From assembly GCA_040954595.2 (NCBI GenBank), contig CM082584.2, forward strand, positions 8,060,001-8,124,000: a stretch of 64,000 bases of DNA, read 5' to 3'. Made by a program: the position numbers and the translations under genes. Below are positions 1 through 12,700 of this stretch, piece after piece. Every line of letters begins with the position of its first letter. The stretch's first letter is position 1. A model generated the notes under the pieces. That model worked only from the letters and a program-made list of their open reading frames with translations. It was not told where the DNA came from and did not search any database. The stretch comes from Balanoglossus misakiensis. Lineage: Eukaryota; Hemichordata.

Positions 1-1528
1 AAACATGTAACCGTATATCCTATGCACGTATGCCGTACGCGGGTTATTAGTGGGATTTGGTTAAAACGAGAAATCAACCAACCGAAACCGATCGTGTTTG
101 CGGATTAACACGTGACCAGGCAGTGTTATCGTAGAACCTGTCCACGACTCGCTTACAAGACGTATAGGAAAACGGTCACGTAAATGCATTCACTTAATAC
201 GCTGAAACGTCGACAAATCACGCGCACGCGCACTGATACATCTTATCACCACGAATATGCTCAGAAGCGGAACTACATGTGTTCATCTCCCACACACGTA
301 TGTCTGATGGGGACGTGATCATTTTGCTTAGCAGAAATTATACCTGGCGGGATTTTAATCTTAATTGCTTAATAACCCTGGGTGGAATCGTTGTGTTGTC
401 AGTGTAAATCGAGTACATTTGCTGAGAATTTGCAAAAACAAGCCCAAGCCAGCGTTTGAGGCTGATTGTGTTCGTTCTTTTTGAGCGAAGTTGGAATTTC
501 GAGAAATGGAAAAGCCTACCTGGAAGGAATTTCACGGTAGTTCGAAATCTACTGAATTACACGTAAGACTACATGGCGGTTGGGAAATACAGAAGTCTTT
601 CAGTTTATTTGCACTCTTCGTACGCTGACCTGCCATTGAATAAAATCTACTTAAAAGGAGAGTAGACACACTAGTTACTGTACACTGTCCATTACCGCAA
701 ATTGCTGTCTTTCAGACAGATTGACTGTAAATAATGAGTTCGCCTCAACTGACATGCGCAAATCGTCCCGGTGTTTTCTGTAAATCCTTGTCTCTCTGCG
801 CAGATTCGTTTTGGCGTTAACTGATATTGCATTTCCGCGCTTGGCGACGAGTGAGTTTTTGTGTGGGCATGACATACGATCGTTTTCTGGCAAAACCATC
901 ACAGATGAGACATATCAAATGCAATTACAGTTAGTCTAGAGGAGAATGTTCGATTTTAAGCCGGGGGGAGGGGGGTTGAGCGAACCTGGGCCTGAGATAA
1001 GGATCGTATCATTGTTTGAAGGGCCATCTCAATTTTTAAACATTTCGACAATTCCTCATGACAAATGTATTTTAGGCACACTTCCACTAGCAGCTGGTCC
1101 AGTTTTTTATTGTACCATGCATTTGTGTACAATTTCACATCACTAGAAAAAACGCCCTATGTACACAATAGGTCTACATGCATGTACTGGACTTTTTCTG
1201 GTAATAACAGGCAGTTGTATACAGATGTTGTAGCTTCTACACACGTACATATTAGGGGTATACGTAATCCAGTTGTATTATTTTCAATATTTTGATGTAT
1301 ATAAAATACTCATTGACAGGCATAATGATGACGATAAGCGATCATAATGGCAGAACAAATGATTGCTTTGCTTTTATGGCCTACAACAGAGCTCTTTAAA
1401 CCTGTTTCAAAAAGCATGGCGTTCTATATGAATTCTACATTCATCCGTTTTATATCACAGTCTTCCCAGTACAAGCAAATAATTATCTGTCAATTTCGGC
1501 TCTCGGCGAAAAAGTGCCAAACTACAGC
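1..1528. other. gene-free stretch
   Basis: I see no domain, motif or exon chain here on either strand. The open frames are short, often lack an ATG and have no splice-compatible partners. A short G-run lies near 961-975. Confidence 0.5.
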
Positions 1529-1648
1529 TGTTACGACACACCCTGTTTAGTTGCTTGGTCGAGAGAGGGGTAGCTTTTCTTTGCATAACAAAGGGCCCTG
1601 CCTTTTCAACTAGTTCATTTAAATATTAGTAATAACCATATGGTCACC

Positions 1649-2217
1649 TATATAAAAGGCCTTCTCACAAAATCCACGAGGCACACTTCTCAACACCGAC
1701 TCGGAGGAGCACGTCACTCCACATCGCCTTGGGAATTTTTACCTAGCTGGGCTGGATTCTGTGAGCAACGGACTTCATGAGCAACGGACTTTCTGTGAGC
1801 AACGGACTTCATGAGCAACGGACTTTGTGTGAGCAACGGACTTCTGTGAGCAACTGGCTTCTGTGAATGTCGGACTTTGTCAGCGACAGACTTGTGTGCC
1901 TTGGTGAATCTTGAGTTCGGCCAGGACAATAATAACTCCTCGACCAACTCCGTTTCGCAAAATTTCCAAAACAAAAGTTTCAATGCCAGACAGTTGCTGG
2001 CGCTGTCTCCGTCGCTCCTTTCGCTGACTCGAGATTTTACAACGAACACCAGGCAACAGAGTACCTCCCGCTTTCTTGTGGTGTCTCAAACCATCGTCAC
2101 AACAAGTTCACACAAAACGATGAAGTCGAACAATTCTGGACTAGTCCAAGTCGCAGTCAAATCGACAGTGAAGAGATGCAGAGACTACATGTGCTACCAT
2201 TAACCTGATGGAATAAA
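1649..2217 (+). other. TATA-to-AATAAA unit, possible solo LTR or non-coding transcript
   Basis: A TATA box (TATATAAAA, 1649-1657) is followed about 560 bp later by AATAAA (2212-2217). Between them is a short tandem repeat and an open frame (ATG-less start near 1877) with no recognisable domain. A TGTTACGACA sequence at 1529, typical of the start of many LTRs, lies upstream. I could not find a matching CA end with a target duplication. It could be a solo LTR or the promoter and exon of an unrecognised transcript. Confidence 0.3.
1762..1870. repeat. minisatellite, about 17-bp unit
   Basis: Six imperfect tandem copies of a unit beginning GAGCAACGGACTT, with spacers CAT, TCTGT or TGTGT. The copies diverge at the 3' end. 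Confidence 0.8.
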
Positions 2218-2229
2218 CGCACTTTTCTG

Positions 2230-5200
2230 TCGGACGGCAACTAAATGTAACGCCGTGGGATCGAACACAGTCATAATGTGTTGCCTTTTCATGGAGCAGA
2301 CATAACACCTGGAGTAATATGCATATAAAGACTACGAAAAGATAGATTACGTATTGAGCAAAAAATACCATACGGCTAGTGGAGCCGTAACGGGAATCAT
2401 AGGAAACCACCGTCACGCAACATCGCAAGACGACAAAATATACTCTCTCTCACTCAGGTAACGGAAATCAGATAGATGTACATTTGCCTTCCCTACCACC
2501 TACAAGTTTCCTCTTCCATTCAGAGCGTGAAACTCACCGCTGCATTGAACGAGCTCTTGTCGGCGTCTTTGATGATAGCATCTGTTGATAACTGCGCCCC
2601 GTGTACGTCTAAAATCAATTTACAGATCATTGGAGGGAACACATAACACAGCCAAGGTAATCAGACTGTCGTGTACACGTATTCCATTTGATACGGTGGG
2701 CCAAGCCGAAGTTCTAAGTGGGTAAAGATGCGCAATTGTTTGAGACAATTTGTGACTGACCCTAGGTGTTTTTTTTGTAAACGTCACGTTCTATATTGAA
2801 AAGAGAAGTAATTTAATATACCTCAAGTGCAAATTAGAGAATGCATTTCCCAGTCACACATGGCGGCAGTACGTGCTATGACGTCCACACATTGTTGAAT
2901 TAGCCGACGCTACAGTATAGGGTTCACAGATACGCTCTTTTCGCTATTTCTACCTCAATAACATCGTGTGTTTTTTATGTTTTCAAACGAGCCGCACAGA
3001 AATAGCGATCTTAAAAGGACTTGAAGTGACACAACCATGTTTTTCTTTCTTCCAAGACGTGCAGAATACGGGACGCAGATTAAAAGCACCGCTCCCGCTC
3101 TTGAAATCTACGTGGTTAGCGATTAACACGTTGTTTGTATGTGATCGGTTCTCAGTGTTGGCCTGCGAAACTCTTCGTATAGGGATTGTTAGATAATTCG
3201 TTCAGACGCGTTGATCCTCGAACGCCTCTTCTTTGGCTCAAGTGAGACATGCAACTCACGATTTCAAGCCACCGTGTGCCTTTTAAGTGGCAAAATTGCA
3301 GAAAGTAACGCGTCAGCCTACCAGCTTTGAGCAAAACATGTTACTAGAGATCGGAAAATCTTTCCTAAAAATGCACGATTTATCGTAGGGGTCGCAGACA
3401 TGTCGTTGTTGATTTTCCACACGTGATGCTCGATGGTTTCCATCGTCGGTAAGTGCACACCATATCACAATACAATCCCCCAGAAGCTTTTTAAGACTGA
3501 ATGCACACCTGGTGGAACTTAACTTATGAATAAGTTATAGGCATGATCGTTGTACGCGTTTTCGCAAAGAAAAGATGGTCTTAATTCGTCTTATTCCCTT
3601 AGGTATAGAAGAAAATACACCCTCACATGTATACCGGTGTAGTTCTATCCTCACATCAAGGCCCAGCTTCTTGCGAAAATGACGTCATTTTGTTTCTGAT
3701 TGCCAGGGTTCTCTGCCTGTGCATCGGTTTCGTGACTTGAACAATTATCCCGAAGCATGTTCTGAGTAATCGTACTTTACCAGGAAGTGTGGCGAATGGT
3801 GCATTGAACCGTACACGGCAAGCTCCATGGAGGAGCCTGTAAATATCATGCGAAGAAAATAGGACATTTTCTTTTGTATGAGCCGTAAGTTTAAATGTCA
3901 TGTACATGTTATCGAAGGATGCATTGCACTTTTTCATGGGCCAGTTCCGTGTTTAAATGTCATGTACACGGTCACAGAAAAAAATCACTCAACATGGCTA
4001 TGAAGATGGGTCATGGTTAATCCAAGCGTATAGAGTAATGACTCTAGTCACTGTTGAAAACTATGCTACAACTAATGGAGGTTAAATAGCGTAGAAAAAT
4101 CGCATTAAAACCAATGTTTCACCGCATCAACGCATGTGCTCACATAGAACAGGTTTTTGTTCAGTTTTCTTTTAAAAAAACAACAACAATATCATGACCC
4201 CCCCCCCCCCTGTTTTAATCGCTACTTGGTGTGGACTGAGACCGACAAAGACGTCTTTAATGGTAGTCCACTTCAATATTACAGTATATCTTCTGATTGA
4301 TTCCTGTGGTTTGTGTTTCGGTACAAATTCTCAGGCATTGTGCTGGAAATGCACACCGGACTGCTTACAAAGCCTCGCCCCGGATTTCGCGCGGCACCAT
4401 CAGTAAGTCGTAAGCCACTTTGAAGAATTATGGTCAAAACTCACTCGAATTACAGAGAACTTGAGGAAATTACGCGAATGTGTTGCATGCGAATTAGACT
4501 AAATGTTTAACTGCTGAGTACCAACTTAGTCTCACAGTCGCCAAATTCACTGAAGGTTCATTCGGATCGCCCGTCTGATTTTGTTCTTTGAACGATTTCT
4601 TTTTTGAACGGATCAGGACGATTTACATCGATTGTCAGACATTGGGGCGCCAAATGCACAGACCGGTTTTTTACCAAACCTTGCATTTGTGATTACCAAC
4701 CTTTCAGCCGGACTGTCGAACATAAGTTGGCGTGTAATGATCAAGGGAGTGGGTGTTTGGCTTCAACTTTTTGCGGCAATTTTCTGACTGTGCTGTAGTA
4801 TAGTAAGGCACGGCGTGCATAAACGATCCGAAAAAAATCCACATCCATCAAAATCGGTAAACAGCGCACACACTGCGAATGCTGCGGTATACATAAAAGG
4901 CACGATGGTATAAATGTCGAGAGTGTGTGATTCGAACATTATGTGGATGTGTACATGAATGTTTTGATGGCAACGCACGCTCTCCGTTCCAAACTTAAGT
5001 AGCCAGCGCTATTACGAGGCACGTGCAAACTCACCGAGAGCCGGCGAGTATACCGACTGAAGTGCCGGACATGTTTGTAATACCACTTGCCGCTCAGAAC
5101 CTTCGTTCTTTCGAGAAGCACACGCTGGGCAGCCCACATAAAGCTACATTCGCATTTGACCGGCTGAATAACATGTTGCTCTGGTTGTCGATTTAGGTTC

Positions 5201-8200
5201 CAATTTTCGGAAATGTTTTCGGGAACGCATGGACGTATATGTCATATGCATTTTATTGTACAACAACGGCATTAGTTGCAAGTCTTGCATCGATATCTTG
5301 AGGTCAACCGCAGTTTGTCATGTTCTGATGAAAGAGGCAAGGTCGGTCTCTGTTCGACTTTATGGTGATTCTTTAAATGAAAAGTGTTCAAGTTGTTGAT
5401 TACTTGAAACCCGATTAAGTACTAAATCAACTGTATACAACTTCCCCTCTGCTTTCTGAGAAACTTGATGAAACATTCAATGAAGCATTTTAAGGTCAGC
5501 GCCGTTAAATCAAGTTCAGTTGACGACTGACTTCATGCATGCATACATATGCATGTACATGTACATACATGCATGTATACATGTACTATGTATGAATATA
5601 CACCGGCCGTCACATGTACTATGTAATATAGACCTTGTGCGGGCATTTGCTATGATGTCTTGATCATTTGTGATGCCTTCCATACAATAAGGAAGAAAAC
5701 TTTCACATACAATGTGGCTATGTTTTTCTCTCGAGGAATTTAAGCTGGAATAGACTTGGTTCTGTTATCCTGGAAGTCACAAAGTTATCTCTCTGCATAC
5801 AACCTAGGATAACGTTTTACTCTTTTGACGTTGTGCAACGACATTCGTTTGTACATATACCGTGGGGCTGTATAAATATATTCAGTATGTTCTTAATATC
5901 TCAAATAAGGTCTTAAAAAGCGACTTTGTAGAACATCCATGTCACGCGAGTCTTATCCCATCCGTTTATGCGTGGGATTATGAAGTGGGCTAACATTTTC
6001 TAAAATCCACCAGTGTTCACGTCGACCTGGGGCGGGTGGATGTCGCACGTTTGGAGCAACACCACGCAGCGACTGTCCCAGGGTCATATTCAGATAGTAA
6101 TGGCGTATAATGGCAAGCAAGAGACATGACTGAAGGGTAGTGCACGGATTTGAAACAGAATTAAGATCACGCCTCCGAGACATCGACGATTGTTATTAAT
6201 TCCAAAGACACGACTCCCACTATATACTCATGCAATATTTGACTTCAGCCCGAACCTATAGACAATATGGGTCCAGTCTTTGTCCATTTAGTAAATATAC
6301 TGGTGGACATGCATGTATATATAGTTAGGGCGTATATTGAATGAAGAGATGTGTCCGAAGAGAAAAATGAAAAGGAAGAATTCAATCAAAACTGTTTATA
6401 CTTTATTCTGAACAAAGCACGTCAATAGCTGTTGTTACCTACGCGTTACTTCTCAATTTTTGAATTATCAGTATTGATTCTAAGTAGACAGTTGGCTACA
6501 GTCCAGACTAAGATACTAAGCCTGTCAAAAAAATATCGTTAAAATTTATTGATTTAATGACGAAATTACAATATTTTATACAGAGGTGACCATTTAAAAA
6601 TTTAAAAAATCTAAATGTGGTAAGATGAAACTAAATTCACATATGTGAGACATCGCTACATTGTATACAGCGTTACGTGAACTCTCCTAATATCTGAGTC
6701 GGCGCCGTTCCCAGTCTTATAGGAGTCATGGATTCATAACCGCATACTTTTATTCCCTGGACTACGGCAGCTAAGCCCCCCGCGTTCAAGAGACAGTGCC
6801 TATAACGGGGTATTATTCTCAATCCTCAAGAAAGCGGGCTTGGTTATGATTACTCCTGATTATGTTGCTGCTTGTTGTCCCAGACCAGCTTCCGGGCTTT
6901 TTTTACATGATATTACTTAGTTCTACATTATGTTATGATGTAGATAAGATACATTAGGTATATCAACCAAACGGTAACCTGAAAATTCACAACCTTTCCT
7001 AAGTAAGTTTATAAGAAAAGGATGTTGGAATGGGGGTAAATAACATTATTCAAATGGTTCGTCAGGTTTTCGCGTATTAAGATTAGACCAATTTTTAATG
7101 TTGAATTCGCCGTCTTGACGTTGTATTTGAGAATTAGAAATAACCTTCTATGCGCGGTGAATCCATGTGGCAGCAGAAATGAAATGCGTTTTTTATGAAA
7201 AAATTGCCCCTGGCTGTAGATGCCCGTCAGATCCACTTTAGATGCTATTAATCTCCCTGGCAATTTTACTTGAATGTTTTATTAAGAAATTCTACACCTA
7301 AATATACAAAAAGCATCGAACATTCCCAGAAACAATTGATTTTGGATACCTTTTTCGGTGGTGGTGAACCGTCTGTGTCAATTCATCTGTCGATAATCAG
7401 GTTTGCCGAGAATGTGAATTCGTCACGTTTGCATCGATTATTCACAGTTCAAGGAGCGATGAGTGTTTTGTTTACAAAGTATTTTCTGTTGGGTCTTCGT
7501 CGACGTATTGCCGTACAGATCCGCAATTCATTTGCACGTCATATTCAAAAACACCCACGCTATCACATCTTAGAATGTGTGATCTCCAGCTTGCTCGAGT
7601 GTTGTGTGTATCTGTCAAAATGTTTTCCACTTAAGCAACGCGGCAAAATTACAGGTTAAACATTTCAGTAAAAGTATCCGGCGGGTGTGTTCGCGTACCA
7701 CACTGGTTTCTCGGGTATTATATAACAGTTACGAATACAAAAATAAAATCTATTGCCCGCAAAAATACTATGAGTCTAATGTATATTCTTGACAAGGCCA
7801 TTATATGGCAATTATTATATCAAACTGGAAAAAAGCTTCGACTATAATCGAAAATATACTCCGATATTGGTTAGGAGCGTAAATTGTATCTCAACCCTCC
7901 ATGATAACAGCCAATAATGAAATAATCAGCTATATGCGTCCATTGGACCGTTAAATTGTCCCCTCTTCGATCTTTGTTTGCCAATTACCTTTCTAGATCT
8001 GTCACAGATGTGTTTATGTAGTATGGCTACAAGTTGTGTGACTTTGCCTTTTTAGGCGTGGCATCTACCACGTGATACAATTAAGTGCATGTATGACATG
8101 TAATTAGCAAAATAATGAAATCATGCCCTTGGCTTGCATAGTGTCAACTGGTGAAAGACGGTAGACTGTCAAGCTCATCACTTGGACCGGCATTCCAGTT

Positions 8201-9610
8201 CGATGGATCACGCAAAATATTGACAACATTGTTATGATCATGGTTCATTGTTAGCTATATTTCCATCTTTTCAGTCTCAATTACAGAATCGAGATACATA
8301 TGGCAGTGATTCGTTTGCACTTGTTAATATAATATTAGTGCATCAGCGCGTAAGACCCACACAAGGCCATAGCTGCTATACACTGATATGTCAAAACAAC
8401 CGCAGCATTTCACGTGTATTCAGAAACACCAGAGTTCATCATCGACCGTCGTGCGATCACTAAGCCCATCGTCCACAAGTCTTAGCGTTTAGGAGTGGAA
8501 ACTTCAGACCTCCCGTGACCGTATTTCAGTACGCTGACACTATTATTTAGAACAACCTCTGGCCACAATGTAATCTTTATCTGCTGAAACAAAATATTCA
8601 AAAGGGATTATTAAGGTGTATCGTTTCCCCCAAGGGGATGATTATTATTATAAATCTATAATTAAATACTAAAATCGTCATGAGGAAAATCGACATTCTG
8701 ACATGGTATCATTTTCTGGTAAGTCGAGCTTAAGCGGTAGTGCCATATTAAAGTCAGTTGCTTTTACTAAAATATGTATTAATCCAGCTTTAACCCTATT
8801 TTCCTGCGTTGTTAAGCTCCTCCCACGCACTTTAACTACATGCCGTCTCGTGCGAAGAATTGAACATGTATATATAGTGTTGATTGTTGGCTGCGAGTCC
8901 ATCAACTCGTCGTAAAGAATAACATAATCGACGCTTTTGAACGCTTTTACCGGGGTCAGAGCCGTGGCTTTCACGTTTGAAGCAACAGACACGTCAACGG
9001 AAGACGATAAGTAAGATCCCTGACTTCTGTGAGTGAGATGACGGGCATCATTACAATAATAGAATGTGCAGCTAAATCTATCAATCCATATGTCTATCTC
9101 CCAGTCTTTTATCTGTGTATTTATACGTCCACCAAAATATATATCAATTGAAAAATATCTCTATCTTACCATTTGTCTAACTATCTGCATATTATCTACC
9201 CTTACATCCACACGTCTGCCCGCCATTCCATACATCGAATGTATGACACGCATACCCGCTAGAGTCGAATGATAGAGGTATGTTTGATGCTTCGACGTTC
9301 CCTGACACTGTTCTGGCAAAAGAGCTTGTGTGTAGTGTCACTGATGTTCCAGGAAAACCAGTGGGGCGACCTACAAACATGTAAGTGTCCATTCTGAGAA
9401 GTCAGAAAGAATGTTGAAAGCACTGCGCATTAAGCAGAATAGGACAGTTTGGCTTCACACTTCTGTATTTAAAATCGTGCCGACTACATTAGCGAAGGAT
9501 ATCGACATCAAATAGGTCTACAATACTGATGTGTATTGGTCACGTACACCGGGAGAGCTTGACTGCCTATAGTTTTGCGTTAGCTTCTGGCTGCAAACGT
9601 CACAGTGTCC
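2230..9610. other. gene-free stretch
   Basis: No gene is supported. The open frame at 7270-7659 starts at TTG, has no recognisable domain and no splice partners. Short repeats include a C-run at 4198-4210 and an alternating ATGCATGTACATGTA-type palindromic block at 5533-5592. Confidence 0.5.
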
Positions 9611-9616
9611 TTCTCT

Positions 9617-9710
9617 GAGAGAGAGAGCGAGAGAGAGAGAGAGTGAGAGGGGGGGGGGGGTGTGAGAAGAGGGAGACAGAGACAGACATAGAGGAGGGAG
9701 GGAGGGAGAA
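9617..9710. repeat. purine-only tract (GA/G-rich)
   Basis: GAGAGAGA runs, an 11-13 base G-run and GGGA repeats form an almost uninterrupted purine strand of about 90 bases. It is a simple repeat; such tracts can form triplexes or quadruplexes, which is inference only. Confidence 0.75.
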
Positions 9711-12700
9711 TAAAAAGTCCTTGTGGTATACGAACATTACGTCTAGTAAAATTATCTTGCTTGATGCACTTGGCCCAGTCCACGTGTAAGAACCGATGAC
9801 GTCCAACTCCGAGTAGTTTCTTGATTAGATTTACCGCGAGCTCAGTCCGTTGCGGTTCTTATTCCAAAAAAAAATACGTGGGGTGGTATAGTTACCTGGT
9901 TTAATTGACGCGTTCACTTTGTCGAACAAAGCGCCGTGGCTGTGTGTTTCATTATTTTCACAGCACACCTCAAATTAACACGAGATGACGCCGCAGGCTA
10001 AATGGAAATATCAGATATCATCGGATATCAGCTTCTTACTTCGGAATTGATTAAATGTGTCTTTCCTGTCTTCGATCATTCAACTTTCATTATTAAATCC
10101 AAGGTGTCAGAGAGATAGCTCCTTTGGGTAATAATGAGCGAAATGACCATTGCGGTGATCTTCTCGGGGATCGCGGCTTGGTGCGGGCATTGTCATAACG
10201 ACGGTAATCAGGCATGTTAGCATTTTGTGTTGACTGTGTACGTGGCAAATGAAGGTGGTTAAACTTGAGTGAAATGACTGTGGTTGATAGAGTTATGTTG
10301 GGAGGCCGTGTTTCATGCTAGATAGTAAGTAGGAATACGCCCCCCCCCCCCCCCATTGCCGGCAACAACTAAGACGAATCAGAACATATACATATACACG
10401 ACTTTCGCTTAGCTCTTGCACCAAAGAGAGAGCTCCTAAACGACGAAGCATAAAGGTCATAAATTGTCTGTGCAAATATACTTCCCTGCGGGTCGAAAAC
10501 TGATGTTTAATACAAACCGTGTGCGCATGCGCCTATCGGTGTTCCCAGGATAAAGCTGACAATCGAAGAGTAGCAACGCCAGTCTTGCTGAACACATCCA
10601 CTGAATAGTTCAGGCGGCCCTTCAACCGCGAGAATAGTGTTCAAGTCAAGTAATACAGGTAAGGGTGTTCTAATAAGGATTCTTGCATGTTGAAGTCTAT
10701 GTCTGCCAATTCGTTTCACATTTAAACATAAACGTTTCCTTGTCTGTTTGTTAGATTGTAAATTACGCAGTTAACTACAATGATGATGATGCAGAATTTA
10801 AAAAGTGTGTTGCTTTATGTCACATTGATCATGGTGTTGCTGTTTTTTGGATATAAGTCTCTCTCTCTCGCCCTTCCCCCCCCCCTCTCTCTCTCTCTCT
10901 CCCTCTCTCTGCTGAGCTCATCTGAACTCAGCTTATGAAAAAACTACTACTATTATACTTGTGCTAACATCAAGGTTGCTAACATCTATTTTGGGCGATC
11001 TGCAACATACGATACGTACAAAATTTTCAATTTTCTTCGGGGCTTTTTTCCTGAAATTCACAACAAGCGTATAGAATTAATTTAATGTCGGTCAATTTCA
11101 AAAGCGTCCTTCGAGTGAAGAGGTGCAATAACTGAACTTTGCAGCGTCATGACAACCGACTAGATTTCGAGATGAGCTTTCGTGAAAACAAAATTGCACA
11201 CAGTATAGGGTGTCTCATTTGAATCCCATCACGAAATTGCTCTGCATATCACTTCATTTGTGTTGACATGGAGATTTTTTCTCGCGATGATTGATGATAA
11301 GGTGCAATTTATTTTCAAAGTGCAGTAAAATGCAAGGTTACTCGAATTACTATAGCCGATGAGTAGGTATATCAAATCAATAACTCTGATGACAGAAAAA
11401 AATACTTCTCCCGTATAATGACGTTACCATAATGACATTGGCATTATACTATCCTTAGTTGACGACAATCATGCTTGCAGGCTAGGAAATAACACCAATC
11501 AGGTCCAGGCAGCCAGTCATACAAAGATAGCATACTCGCGTGGCGGTAAATTCAAGAGTGTCTTCTATAGGTAAAATTATCATAGATGTAGGCAAATACT
11601 GTTCAATTTGGCAAAGAGTCCCACACTTACCATGAAGTAATCTCATTGATCATCCGAGGAGTGGTGCAAATATGTTTTGTGCCCTGATGTCAAAATGGAG
11701 TGGAGCAAAGTATGGGCTTTATGCATAGTTGCTGAGTATAGTTCGTGGGGGTCGTTTTTTCTCTCAAAAAACTGGAAACGCTCTTACGAGGCACCCATAC
11801 CGGTTCAAATCCATGAGCCGGACAGCGTCATTACTTGATTTTGCAATATCATAGAAGTCTATTGAGACTCGACCTCAAATTAGTGTTCTGAATGCGCCTC
11901 TAAGTGGTTCATTGTCAGAGCTTGGACGGGTTCTGACTGTACCACAGGAAATGCTGTTCCCATGAACACAAGCCAAGGTTTAAAAGCAATTAAATCAGAA
12001 TTTGCCCAAATTTGTTGGGTTAAGAATTACCAATCTGTTAATCTTTGCTCTAATAAACTTGATGGCCACATGGCAAGAGTCTTAATAGATTTGGAACACC
12101 TTTTAAATGATAAATGAAATTTAATCTACGAGAGATTCTTGGTAATAGGTCAAACATTGTCGAGCAGTCTATTTTACGCCAAAATGCTTTTTATGCGATA
12201 CTAATGTATAATGAAATTTAATCTAAATGACTTTCTTGGTAATATTTCAAATATTGTCGAGCAATCTTTAATAACATCCAATGTTAACCATTAATGTTAC
12301 ACGCAAGTCACAAATCACATCACCTCTACTTCTATTATACGACTCTCCAAGTAGGACAAAACGTGTTTTTGTTTGTTTTCTGAATAATTGTGACACCTTC
12401 CTCTCGACCATTCCCTGCAGAGCTCAATATGCTTGCTACACATCACCGAACCGACATGGCAAGCTTCTCACGAAATGATATAATTTCACAAGGCCCAACA
12501 CGTTCTCAATACATGTATCTCGCCTTTGTGAACCGAACGTGTCTGGTTGTAAGAAAGGAACCGACTTAATCCTTAGCAACAAGAACACCCTGAAGAAGCT
12601 ATCCGTGGAAAAAGCATTCTGATACACATGTTATATGCAAATGAAGCATGTTCCTAATTTCGCGGAGTTCGTCAGACTTCTCTCTCTCTCTCTCTCTCTG

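Noticed and set aside
1714-2049. Minus-strand frame through the 17-bp minisatellite
   Set aside because: Its VAHRS-type repeats come from the tandem DNA repeat; no signal or domain.
7270-7659. 129-codon frame
   Set aside because: It starts at TTG, has no domain, no splice context and ordinary non-coding composition.
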